The position numbers and the translations under genes were made by a program. Source: Carnobacterium_B sp045617425 (GTDB lineage Bacteria; Bacillota; Bacilli; Lactobacillales; Carnobacteriaceae). From it: 64,000 nt of DNA. The notes under the pieces were generated by a model, which was given only the letters and a program-made list of their open reading frames with translations, searched no databases and was not told the origin of the DNA. How positions within the stretch are numbered: the first letter of the stretch is position 1; the number at the start of each line of letters is the position of its first letter. Shown one piece after another: positions 49,802 through 58,588 of the stretch. The stretch lies in assembly GCF_045617425.1 (NCBI RefSeq), contig NZ_JAZLIO010000003.1, positions 186,001-250,000 on the forward strand. Direction: 5' to 3'.

Positions 49802-51508
49802 ATGAAACAATCAAAATTATTTATTCCAACTTTAAGAGATGTACCTAATGAGGCAGAAGTTCTTAGCCATAAAATGTTGTTAAGAGCTGGATACATCAGA
49901 CAAATATCGAGTGGTGTTTACAGCTACTTGCCATTGGCAACTCGTGTATTAGAAAAATTAAAAACTATTATGCGTGAAGAATTTGAAAAAATCAATGCAG
50001 TTGAAATGTTGATGCCTTCACTATTGCCACGTGAACTATGGGAAGAATCCGGACGTTATGAAACATATGGTGAAGATTTGATGACATTACAAGACCGTCA
50101 TGGACGTGACTATCTTTTAGGTCCTACTCATGAAGAAGCTTTTACAACTTTGATACGTGATGAAATTTCTTCATATAAACGGTTGCCGCTTTCTTTGTAT
50201 CAAATTCAAACAAAGTTCCGAGATGAGAAACGTCCTCGTTCTGGTTTGTTAAGAGGAAGAGAATTTATTATGAAAGATGCATATTCTTTTCATGATAGCT
50301 TCGAAAGCTTAGATGAAACCTATCAAAATTTTGAAAAAGCTTATACAAGAATATTTGAGCGTTGCGGTCTTGATTTTAGAAGTATTATTGGTGACGCTGG
50401 TGCAATGGGAGGCAGCAATTCGAAAGAATTTATGGCTTTATCCGATATCGGCGAAGACACGATCGTTTATTCAGATTCAAGTGACTATTCTGCAAACTTA
50501 GAAATGGCTACAAGTTTCCATATGCATAAAAAATCGCTTGAGAATGAAAAAGCTTTAGAAAAAGTTGAAACACCAACTAGCAAAACGATTGCTGAAGTTT
50601 CTGAATTCTTGCAAGTAGCACCAGAAAAAATTATGAAGAGTCTATTATTTATTGCAGATGAAAACCCTGTTTTAGTTGTCATCCGAGGCGATCATGAAGT
50701 AAATGATGTTAAATTAAAAAATTACCTTGATGCTGCCTTTTTAGAGTTAGCAACCGATGAGGAAACAGTTAACTATCTTGGTGTAAATGCTGGTTCGATT
50801 GGTCCAGTTGGCATTAGTGAAGATGTAAGAGTTCTTGCAGATGAGTATGTTCAAGACATGATCAATGCTGTTGCTGGAGCGAATGAAAATGGTTATCATT
50901 ATTTAAATGTTAATTTAAATCGTGATTCATCAATTGAAGACTATATTGATTTACGCTTTGTTCAAGAAGGAGAATTATCACCTGATGGACAAGGAGTATT
51001 GAAATTCACTAAAGGAATCGAGATCGGTCATATCTTTAAATTGGGAACTCGTTATTCAAAACCATTGAATGCTACGGTTTTAGATAATAATGGACGTTCT
51101 ATACCAGTAGTGATGGGGTGTTATGGAATTGGTGTTAGTCGCTTACTTTCTGCTATTACCGAGCAGCAATCGAGTGAGGAAGGTTTGAACTGGCCAAGAC
51201 ACTTAGCACCATATGAATTACATTTGATCCCTGTTAATATGAAAGCTGATGACCAAGTTAGCTTATCAAACGAGTTGTATACGTCATTACAAGATGCTGG
51301 TTTTTCAGTTCTCCTAGACGATCGTAATGAACGTGTCGGTGTAAAATTTAAAGATTCAGATTTAATTGGAATGCCTATCCGAATTACAGTAGGTAAAAAA
51401 GCTCAAGAAAATATTGTTGAATTGAAACTTAGAAAAACAGGAGAAGCTTTAGAAGTACGTACCGAAGAATTAATCGATACATTAAACATTCTACTAAGTT
51501 CTATTTAA
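49802..51508 (+). CDS. proS: Prolyl-tRNA synthetase
   Basis: Class II synthetase charging tRNA-Pro, bacterial type with the INS editing domain. 568 residues from ATG 49802, which has AAGGAG 10 bases upstream; GTG 49778 lies before this site. Motifs: 'LLRAGYIRQISSGVYSYLPL', 'GPTHEEAFTTL', motif 2 'KFRDEKRPRSGLLRGREF', the editing insert (about 220-400), motif 3 'GCYGIGVSRLLSA', and the anticodon-binding C-domain 'VLLDDRNERVGVKF'. The rseP-proS-polC order is the standard Firmicute one. Confidence 0.97.
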   Translation: MKQSKLFIPTLRDVPNEAEVLSHKMLLRAGYIRQISSGVYSYLPLATRVLEKLKTIMREEFEKINAVEMLMPSLLPRELWEESGRYETYGEDLMTLQDRHGRDYLLGPTHEEAFTTLIRDEISSYKRLPLSLYQIQTKFRDEKRPRSGLLRGREFIMKDAYSFHDSFESLDETYQNFEKAYTRIFERCGLDFRSIIGDAGAMGGSNSKEFMALSDIGEDTIVYSDSSDYSANLEMATSFHMHKKSLENEKALEKVETPTSKTIAEVSEFLQVAPEKIMKSLLFIADENPVLVVIRGDHEVNDVKLKNYLDAAFLELATDEETVNYLGVNAGSIGPVGISEDVRVLADEYVQDMINAVAGANENGYHYLNVNLNRDSSIEDYIDLRFVQEGELSPDGQGVLKFTKGIEIGHIFKLGTRYSKPLNATVLDNNGRSIPVVMGCYGIGVSRLLSAITEQQSSEEGLNWPRHLAPYELHLIPVNMKADDQVSLSNELYTSLQDAGFSVLLDDRNERVGVKFKDSDLIGMPIRITVGKKAQENIVELKLRKTGEALEVRTEELIDTLNILLSSI

Positions 51509-51529
51509 TCGCACGAAGACATTACTATT

Positions 51530-51577
51530 AAAGGAGTTCAAACAAGTACGCACATCCACTTGTCTGTACTCCTTTTA
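51530..51577 (+). terminator. Probable terminator between proS and polC
   Basis: AAAGGAGT (51530-51537) pairs with ACTCCTTT (51568-51575) and an inner CAAGT pairs with ACTTG; the right arm ends in four T residues. Confidence 0.6.
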
Positions 51578-51642
51578 CAATTGTACTTTGATTGTTCGTT
51601 TTGCTTCTTAGTACTACCCTTAGTAAGTGAAAGGAGTTTCTC

Positions 51643-54600
51643 ATGAGTTTAAATCAAGAAGAATTATTTCAAAAACTACTCGAACAAATCGGTTTACAAC
51701 ATGAAGATCGTTACAAAATTCATTTTTCTCAAGCAAAAGTTTTAAAGGTAACGGTTCATAAATTATCAAAATTGTGGAACTTCCATTTGCAATTCCAAGA
51801 TATTTTGCCGTTTGAAGTTTATCAAAATCTTTCTGAAAAAATGCAATTAGCTTTTAATCCAATTGCTAGTGTACAATTGACCATTGAAACACTTCAACCC
51901 AAACTGACTATTGAAAAACTTGAACATTATTGGTCATCTGCAGTGAAATTAAGTGCAGTTTCTTCGCCAATCTGTGATAAACCTTTTAGAGAACAATTTC
52001 CACTTTTGAATGGAAAAAAAATTCAATTTTATGTTGAAAACGAAGTTGTCAAAGGACATTTAATGAACCAGTATTTGCCACCAGTTGAAGAAGCGTATGT
52101 TTCTTTAGGTTTTCCAAGATTTAAAATTGAACCCGTTATTGATGAGGAATCTCATCTGAAGAAAATAGCTGAATTCCAAGCGAAAAAAGAAGAATCGGAA
52201 ACGTTACTAGCTATTCGAGCCAATGAAAATATACAAAAAGCAGAACAAGAAAAGAAACACAATAAAAATCAAGTTCAAGCTCAAAAAGGTCCAATCGTGT
52301 TAGGTCGGAAGATTACGGCTAAAGAAGAAGTCAAACAGATGGATCAAATTGTTGAAGAAGAGCGTCGCGTTACAATCGAGGGATATGTCTTTGATGTTGA
52401 AGTACGAGTATTAAGATCAGAAAGACAATTACTTATACTAAAAATGACGGACTATACGTCTTCTTTTTCAGTAAAAAAATTCTCTAACTCTCCTGAAGAT
52501 GAAGCAGCTTTTGCGGCTGTAAAAAAGGGAATGTGGATCCGAGTAAGAGGTAGTGTCCAAGAAGACAACTTTATGCGGGATCTCGTGTTGAATGCTCAAG
52601 ACATTACGGAATGGGATCATGAGACACGTAAAGATACTGCTCCAGAGGACAACAAACGTGTTGAGTTGCATTTGCATAGCAATATGAGTCAAATGGATGC
52701 AACGAATACCGTTATAGATTTAGTGGATCAAGCAGCTAAGTGGGGTCATAAAGCTGTTGCAATAACAGATCATTTTGGTGCGCAATCTTTTCCAGATGCT
52801 TTTCATGCTGGTCAAAAAAATGATATTAAAATTCTTTATGGGATTGAAGCGAATATCGTGGATGATGGTGTACCGATTGCCTATAATCCTGAACACATTG
52901 AGTTATCAGAAGCGATTTATGTCGTATTTGACGTGGAGACAACCGGGCTTTCAGCCGTATACAATAGCATTATTGAGTTATCAGCCGTTAAAATGCACAA
53001 AGGAAATATTATTGAGTCTTTTGAACAATTCATTGATCCCGGTCATCCGTTGTCACAGACAACAATTAATTTAACGGGTATTACGGATGAAATGGTTCAT
53101 GGCTCAAAATCTGAGGAAGAAGTCTTAACGTTATTTAAAGAATTTGCGGGCGATCATATACTCGTTGCTCATAATGCTAGTTTTGATATGGGCTTTTTAA
53201 ATACAAGTAACGCTAAACACAATATCCCAGATGCTGTAAATCCGGTAATTGATACGTTAGAATTGTCACGTTTTTTACACCCGCAATATAAGAGTCATCG
53301 GTTAAACACTTTAGCAAAAAAATACGGAATTAATTTAGAACAACATCACCGTGCTATTTTTGACTCTGAAACGACTGGACAATTGTGTTGGCTTTTTCTA
53401 AAAGAGGCTAGAGAAGAACATGAGATGTTTTATCATGATCAATTAAACGAACATATTGGTGAAGGTGATGCCTATAAACGGGCTCGACCATTTCATGCAA
53501 CCATTATCGCAACTTCTCAAGTTGGGTTAAAAAATCTCTTTAAATTGATTTCTTCATCCATGGTCAATTATTTCTTCCGAACTGCACGATTGCCCCGTTC
53601 TGAATTGAATAAATTTAGAGAAGGATTGATCATTGGCACTGCTTGTAGTCAAGGAGAAGTTTTTGAGGCCATGATGCAAAAAGGATATGATGAAGCAAAA
53701 AATAAAGCGAAATTTTATGATTATATTGAAGTTATGCCAAAAGAAGTTTATGCGCCTCTAATCGAACAAGAGTTGGTTACAAATGAATCAGATTTAGAAG
53801 AAATTATTCGTAATCTTGTCAAAATAGGAAAAGAGTTGAATATTCCGGTAGTTGCAACTGGAAATGTGCATTATTTAAACCCAGAAGATAGTATTTATCG
53901 TAAAATTTTGATTAATTCTCAAGGTGGAGCTAATGCGTTGAACCGAGCAGAATTACCAGAAGTTCATTTTAGAACGACAACGGAAATGTTAGAAACTTTT
54001 TCATTTTTAGGAAAAGAAACTGCCCAACAAATTGTTGTGGAGAATACAAATAAGATTGCAGATATGGTGGAAGATGATATCACACCGATAAAAACGGATC
54101 TATACACTCCAAAAATTGAAGGTTCAGAGGATGAAATACGTCAATTGAGCTACGATGAAGCACATAGACTATATGGCAATCCTTTACCAGAAATCATTGA
54201 AAAAAGAATCGAAAAAGAACTGAACAGTATTATTGGAAATGGATTCTCGGTTATCTATTTGATTTCACAAAAACTGGTTCATAAAAGTATGTCAGATGGC
54301 TACCTAGTTGGTTCAAGGGGATCGGTTGGTTCTAGTTTTGTTGCAACGATGACCGGGATCACAGAAGTTAACCCGATGCCGCCACACTATACTTGCCCTA
54401 ATTGCCAGTTCTCTGAATTCTTTACAGATGGCTCTGTTGGTTCGGGGTATGATCTGCCAGATAAAAACTGTCCGAAATGTGAAGCACGTCTGCACAAAGA
54501 TGGACACGATATTCCCTTCGAAACGTTCTTAGGTTTTTATGGAGACAAAGTACCGGATATTGACTTGAACTTCTCAGGTGACTATCAAGCAAAAGCACAT

Positions 54601-55983
54601 AATTACACGAAAGAACTCTTCGGTGAAGAATATGTATTCCGTGCTGGAACGATTGGTACTGTTGCAGACAGAACAGCGTTTGGTTATGTAAAAGGATACG
54701 AACGTGACAATAATTTGACCTTACGTGCTGCAGAAATTGATCGATTGGCAAAAGGGTCAACTGGAGTCAAAAGAACAACTGGTCAACATCCAGGCGGAAT
54801 TATTGTTATACCCGACTATATGGATGTATATGATTTTACTCCTATCCAATTTCCAGCAGATGCTCAAGATTCAGAATGGAAAACAACGCATTTTGATTTC
54901 CATTCCATCCATGACAACGTGTTGAAACTAGATATCTTGGGTCATGATGATCCAACCGTTATTAGAATGTTGCAAGATTTATCTGGGATTGATCCTAAAA
55001 CCATTCCGACTGATGATCCAGAAGTGATGAAGATTTTTGGTGGAACTGAAGTTCTTGGCGTAACACCAGAACAGATCCAATCAAAAACGGGTACATTAGG
55101 CATACCAGAATTTGGTACACGTTTTGTAAGAGGGATGCTAGAAGAAACCATGCCAACAACTTTTGCTGAGTTGCTTCAAATATCCGGATTATCGCATGGA
55201 ACAGATGTATGGTTAGGAAATGCGGAAGAATTGATTCGTGTGAATAATATTCCTTTGTCAGAAGTAATTGGTTGTCGTGATGATATCATGGTTTATCTTA
55301 TTCATAATGGTTTAGAAGATGGTATAGCCTTTAAAATTATGGAATCTGTTCGTAAAGGAAAAGGGATTCCTGATGATTGGCAAAAAGCGATGCGAGATCA
55401 AAAAATACCTGAATGGTATATCGAGTCTTGTTTGAAAATCAAATATATGTTCCCTAAAGCCCATGCTGCTGCATATGTATTAATGGCTTTACGAGTAGCT
55501 TACTATAAAGTGCACTTTCCAATCCTTTATTATGCAGCCTACTTTTCCGTACGCGCTGACGATTTTGATTTAGTCGCTATGGCGAAAGGAAAAGAAAGCT
55601 TAAAATTAAAGATGAAAGAAATCACGGATAAAGGATTAGATGCTTCAACAAAAGAAAAAAATACACTAACCGTTTTAGAATTGTGTAATGAGATGGTTGA
55701 GCGTGGATTTGAATTTAAAATGGTAGATTTAGAAAAATCAGATCCAACTAATTTTGTCATTGAAGGTAATTCGCTTATTGCGCCATTTAGAGCTGTTCCG
55801 AGTTTAGGAGCCAATGTGGCTAAACAAATTAAGGAAGCTAGAAACGAAAAACCGTTCCTTTCTAAAGAAGATTTAGCTAAAAGAGGGAAAGTTTCTAAAA
55901 CTGTTATTGAGTTTTTGAATGAAAATGGTGTATTAAAAGGATTACCAGATGAAAATCAATTATCCTTATTTGACCTCTTTTAA
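51643..55983 (+). CDS. polC: DNA polymerase III alpha subunit, PolC type
   Basis: The main replicative polymerase of low-GC Gram-positives, 1446 residues. Domains in order: N-terminal domain (1-225), OB fold (about 240-325), split PHP domain beginning 'VELHLHSNMSQMDATN' near 338, inserted 3'-5' exonuclease ('VVFDVETTGLSAVYNSIIE' near 427, 'HNASFDMGFL', 'HRAIFDSE'), PHP remainder, palm with 'PDIDLNFSGDYQ' near 970, zinc knuckle 'CPNC' and 'CPKC' near 918-950, fingers and helix-hairpin-helix C-terminus ending 'NQLSLFDLF', a beta-clamp binding motif. Length is normal. Start ATG after AAAGGAG. Confidence 0.98.
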   Translation: MSLNQEELFQKLLEQIGLQHEDRYKIHFSQAKVLKVTVHKLSKLWNFHLQFQDILPFEVYQNLSEKMQLAFNPIASVQLTIETLQPKLTIEKLEHYWSSAVKLSAVSSPICDKPFREQFPLLNGKKIQFYVENEVVKGHLMNQYLPPVEEAYVSLGFPRFKIEPVIDEESHLKKIAEFQAKKEESETLLAIRANENIQKAEQEKKHNKNQVQAQKGPIVLGRKITAKEEVKQMDQIVEEERRVTIEGYVFDVEVRVLRSERQLLILKMTDYTSSFSVKKFSNSPEDEAAFAAVKKGMWIRVRGSVQEDNFMRDLVLNAQDITEWDHETRKDTAPEDNKRVELHLHSNMSQMDATNTVIDLVDQAAKWGHKAVAITDHFGAQSFPDAFHAGQKNDIKILYGIEANIVDDGVPIAYNPEHIELSEAIYVVFDVETTGLSAVYNSIIELSAVKMHKGNIIESFEQFIDPGHPLSQTTINLTGITDEMVHGSKSEEEVLTLFKEFAGDHILVAHNASFDMGFLNTSNAKHNIPDAVNPVIDTLELSRFLHPQYKSHRLNTLAKKYGINLEQHHRAIFDSETTGQLCWLFLKEAREEHEMFYHDQLNEHIGEGDAYKRARPFHATIIATSQVGLKNLFKLISSSMVNYFFRTARLPRSELNKFREGLIIGTACSQGEVFEAMMQKGYDEAKNKAKFYDYIEVMPKEVYAPLIEQELVTNESDLEEIIRNLVKIGKELNIPVVATGNVHYLNPEDSIYRKILINSQGGANALNRAELPEVHFRTTTEMLETFSFLGKETAQQIVVENTNKIADMVEDDITPIKTDLYTPKIEGSEDEIRQLSYDEAHRLYGNPLPEIIEKRIEKELNSIIGNGFSVIYLISQKLVHKSMSDGYLVGSRGSVGSSFVATMTGITEVNPMPPHYTCPNCQFSEFFTDGSVGSGYDLPDKNCPKCEARLHKDGHDIPFETFLGFYGDKVPDIDLNFSGDYQAKAHNYTKELFGEEYVFRAGTIGTVADRTAFGYVKGYERDNNLTLRAAEIDRLAKGSTGVKRTTGQHPGGIIVIPDYMDVYDFTPIQFPADAQDSEWKTTHFDFHSIHDNVLKLDILGHDDPTVIRMLQDLSGIDPKTIPTDDPEVMKIFGGTEVLGVTPEQIQSKTGTLGIPEFGTRFVRGMLEETMPTTFAELLQISGLSHGTDVWLGNAEELIRVNNIPLSEVIGCRDDIMVYLIHNGLEDGIAFKIMESVRKGKGIPDDWQKAMRDQKIPEWYIESCLKIKYMFPKAHAAAYVLMALRVAYYKVHFPILYYAAYFSVRADDFDLVAMAKGKESLKLKMKEITDKGLDASTKEKNTLTVLELCNEMVERGFEFKMVDLEKSDPTNFVIEGNSLIAPFRAVPSLGANVAKQIKEARNEKPFLSKEDLAKRGKVSKTVIEFLNENGVLKGLPDENQLSLFDLF

Positions 55984-56057
55984 GAACTCAACTAATTTAA
56001 ATCAGAAAAATTTTTAAAGTGAAACACAACTGGAAAGACTTATTTGATGGTGTTTTG

Positions 56058-56086
56058 TTGCTTATTGTCCGAATTTATGGTACTAT
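56058..56086 (+). promoter_or_regulatory. Promoter of the rimP-nusA-infB operon
   Basis: TTGCTT at 56058-56063, 17-base spacer and TACTAT at 56081-56086 preceded by TGG (extended -10). The leader to rimP would be about 90 bases. Confidence 0.6.
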
Positions 56087-56112
56087 TTATTTGGATTTAG
56101 ATATTCTGTTGA

Positions 56113-56139
56113 GAGTGAGCGGTGACGCTCACTCTTTTT
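56113..56139 (+). terminator. Leader terminator (attenuator) upstream of rimP-nusA
   Basis: A perfect 9-bp stem GAGTGAGCG (56113-56121) and CGCTCACTC (56126-56134) with GTGA loop and five T residues, lying between the promoter and rimP. In B. subtilis the operon containing nusA is reported to be autoregulated by NusA-dependent termination, so this is a likely control site. Confidence 0.8.
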
Positions 56140-56180
56140 CGGCAGTAAGTTAGAAAACTAACTATAAGGAGGCGAAAAAG

Positions 56181-56654
56181 TTGAGTAATGTGGTAGAAAC
56201 AGTAACTGAAATCGTGCAACCTATTGTTGAAAGAAATCAGTTTGTATTAGAAGACATTGAATTTATAAAAGAAGGCAAAAACTGGTTCTTGAGAGTTTAT
56301 ATTGATAAGCCAGAAGGTATTGATTTAGAGGATTGTGCATTGGTTAGCGAACAAATTAGCGAACACATGGACAAAATCAATCCGGATCCAATACCGCAAG
56401 CATACTTCTTAGAGGTTTCATCTCCTGGAGCTGAAAGACCACTAAAAAAAGAAGAAGATTATGTCAATGCAGTAGGGGAATATATCCATATTTCTTTATA
56501 CGAACCTGTAGATGGTGAAAAAGTTTATGAAGGCACTTTAAAAGAAGTAAATGATGAAACGTTAATATTGACTATTCGCGTTAAAACTAGAGTGAAAGAT
56601 ATCGAATTCAGTCGAAAAACAATTGCGAAAGCTAGAAGAGCGATTCAATTTTAA
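56181..56654 (+). CDS. rimP: Ribosome maturation factor RimP
   Basis: A 157-residue 30S assembly factor. N-terminal domain 'FVLEDIEFIKEGKNWFLRVYI' and 'GIDLEDCALVSEQISEHMD', then the hallmark 'YFLEVSSPGAERPLKKEEDY' and a C-terminal SH3-like barrel with 'KEVNDETLILTIRVKTR'. Start is TTG 56181 after AAGGAGGCG. First gene of rimP-nusA-rnpM-ylxQ-infB-rbfA; an attenuator lies in its leader. Confidence 0.96.
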   Translation: MSNVVETVTEIVQPIVERNQFVLEDIEFIKEGKNWFLRVYIDKPEGIDLEDCALVSEQISEHMDKINPDPIPQAYFLEVSSPGAERPLKKEEDYVNAVGEYIHISLYEPVDGEKVYEGTLKEVNDETLILTIRVKTRVKDIEFSRKTIAKARRAIQF

Positions 56655-56690
56655 TTTAAATTAGTGTTAAGGATAGGAGAGAAGTAAAAA

Positions 56691-57968
56691 ATGAGCAAAG
56701 AAATGTTAAATGCTCTTGAGGCTTTGGAACAAGAAAAAGGAATTTCAAAAGAATTCGTTATCGAAGCTTTAGAAGTTGCTTTAGTTTCAGCGTACAAAAG
56801 AAACTATGATCAAGCACAAAACGTTGAAGTTGAATTTGATTTAAAAAAAGGGAATATCCATGTTTACTCTGTTAAAGAAGTGGTAGATGTCGTTTATGAT
56901 TCTCGTCTTGAAGTAGGTATGGAAGAAGCTTTAGAATTAAACAAAGCATATGAATTAGGCGACAAAATTCGTTTTGAAGTAACTCCTAAAGACTTTGGAA
57001 GAATTGCTGCTCAAACAGCTAAACAAGTCATCATGCAACGTGTACGAGAAGCGGAAAGAAACATTATCTACAATGAATTCATTGCTTATGAAAATGATAT
57101 TATGCAAGGAATTGTTGAAAGACAAGATCACCGTTATATCTACGTTAATTTAGGTAAAATTGAAGCTGTTTTATCTAAACAAGAACAAATTCCTAATGAA
57201 GTATACAAACCTCATGATCGTATCAAAGTATACGTAACAAAAGTTGAAAATACATCAAAAGGTCCACAAATTTTTGTTAGTCGTAGCCACCCTGATTTAT
57301 TGAAACGTTTATTCGAACAAGAAGTTCCTGAAATTTATGATGGAGTGGTCGAAATCGTTTCAATCGCTAGAGAAGCGGGTGACCGTGCTAAAGTAGCAGT
57401 TCGTTCGAGAGAAGAAAACATTGATCCAGTTGGAACATGTGTAGGACCTAAAGGACAACGTGTTCAAGCAATCGTAAATGAGTTAAAAGGTGAAAACATG
57501 GATATCGTTGAATGGGATGCAGATCCTGCAACATATATCGGAAATGCTTTGAATCCTGCTCAAGTTGTCAGTGTGACATTCAATGAATCTAACGGCAGCT
57601 GTTTAGTAGTTGTTCCTGATTACCAACTGTCTCTTGCAATTGGAAAACGCGGACAAAATGCTCGATTAGCGGCTAAATTAACAGGATATAAAATCGATAT
57701 CAAATCTGAAACAGACATGGAGGCTATCAATTTGGCTAAAGAAGAAACTGGTTTAGAAAAAGATGTTAAATATGCTGAAGTAATTGAAACTATTGAAAGT
57801 CAAGAACAAGAAATGAATGATGAAGAAATCATTGAATCTGTTGAAGACCTAGATTCTGAATTTGATGAAATCACAATTGCTGATGACATTGGAGAAGGTA
57901 ATTTAGATGCTGAATCTGCAGAAGAATTGATTGAATTAGCTGAAGAACGGGATAACGTGGAAGACTAA
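56691..57968 (+). CDS. nusA: Transcription termination/antitermination protein NusA
   Basis: RNA polymerase-associated factor stimulating pausing and termination. 425 residues: N-terminal polymerase-binding domain (1-130), S1 domain (about 135-200, 'MQGIVERQDHRYIYVNLGKI'), KH1 and KH2 (about 200-345, 'REAGDRAKVAVRS', 'VGPKGQRVQAIVNEL', 'AIGKRGQNARLAAKLTGYKI'). The remaining 80 residues are a strongly acidic, low-complexity tail rich in Glu, Asp, Ile and Ser ('DDIGEGNLDAESAEELIEL'), longer than the roughly 370-residue B. subtilis protein, a trait shared by several lactobacilli. Confidence 0.97.
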   Translation: MSKEMLNALEALEQEKGISKEFVIEALEVALVSAYKRNYDQAQNVEVEFDLKKGNIHVYSVKEVVDVVYDSRLEVGMEEALELNKAYELGDKIRFEVTPKDFGRIAAQTAKQVIMQRVREAERNIIYNEFIAYENDIMQGIVERQDHRYIYVNLGKIEAVLSKQEQIPNEVYKPHDRIKVYVTKVENTSKGPQIFVSRSHPDLLKRLFEQEVPEIYDGVVEIVSIAREAGDRAKVAVRSREENIDPVGTCVGPKGQRVQAIVNELKGENMDIVEWDADPATYIGNALNPAQVVSVTFNESNGSCLVVVPDYQLSLAIGKRGQNARLAAKLTGYKIDIKSETDMEAINLAKEETGLEKDVKYAEVIETIESQEQEMNDEEIIESVEDLDSEFDEITIADDIGEGNLDAESAEELIELAEERDNVED

Positions 57969-57983
57969 CAAGAGGTGAAAATG

Positions 57984-58271
57984 ATGCCAAAACGTAAAAT
58001 TCCTATGAGGAAATGTGTTATTTCCAACGAAATGAAACCTAAAAAAGATATGCTTCGAATTGTAATTAATAAAGAAAATCAAGTATCTATCGATCCAAGC
58101 GGAAAATTGCCTGGACGAGGAGCTTATGTCTCAATTGAACCTGAAATTGTACAATCCGCATGGGAAAAACATGTGCTGGATAAAGTATTAGGTACTACAA
58201 CATTGGACGATGCTTTTTATCAAGAACTTTTGGACTATGTTACGCATCAAAAAGCTAGGATGAGTTTATGA
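57984..58271 (+). CDS. rnpM: RNase P modulator RnpM (YlxR)
   Basis: A 95-residue YlxR family protein, 'KIPMRKCVISNEMKPKKDML' and the conserved 'GKLPGRGAYVSIEPE'. YlxR was recently described in B. subtilis as RnpM, which binds RNase P RNA and lowers its activity; the RNase P RNA gene is 45 kb upstream in the same window. ATG 57984 is chosen over GTG 57975 and ATG 57981 because AGAGGTG leaves 6 bases before it and homologues begin 'MxKRKIPxRKC'. Its stop overlaps the ylxQ start by 4 bases. Confidence 0.93.
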   Translation: MPKRKIPMRKCVISNEMKPKKDMLRIVINKENQVSIDPSGKLPGRGAYVSIEPEIVQSAWEKHVLDKVLGTTTLDDAFYQELLDYVTHQKARMSL

Positions 58272-58573
58272 TAGAAGAACAAAAAGTTTTAAATCTTTTA
58301 GGCATGGCAACACGAGCTGGGAAACTGACTACTGGTGAAGACTTAAGTTTAAAAGAAATCAGAAATCAGTCTGCTAAAATTGTGATTGTAGCGACCGATG
58401 CAAGTGAAAATACGAAGAAAAAAGTCTCGGATAAGTGTAGTTATTATGAAATTCCTTTTATAATTCACTTTACGAGAAGTGAATTAAGCCAAGCAATAGG
58501 AAGAGAACGAACCATTTGCACCATCACGGATAATGGCTTTGGAAAAAAATTCCGAGAATTATTATCAATTTAA
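58268..58573 (+). CDS. ylxQ: L7Ae-family ribosomal protein YlxQ
   Basis: A 101-residue L7Ae/L30e-fold RNA-binding protein: 'VLNLLGMATRAGKLTTGEDL', 'AKIVIVATDASENTKKKV' and 'IGRERTICTITDNGFGKKF'. The fold usually binds kink-turn RNA; its role in this operon is not settled. Overlaps rnpM by 4 bases (ATGA) and is followed closely by infB. Confidence 0.94.
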   Translation: MIEEQKVLNLLGMATRAGKLTTGEDLSLKEIRNQSAKIVIVATDASENTKKKVSDKCSYYEIPFIIHFTRSELSQAIGRERTICTITDNGFGKKFRELLSI

Positions 58574-58588
58574 TTGGAGGGTGATAAC

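Noticed and set aside
54313..54760. Cys/His-rich minus-strand frames within polC
   Set aside because: Antisense shadows of the conserved PolC zinc-knuckle and palm region.
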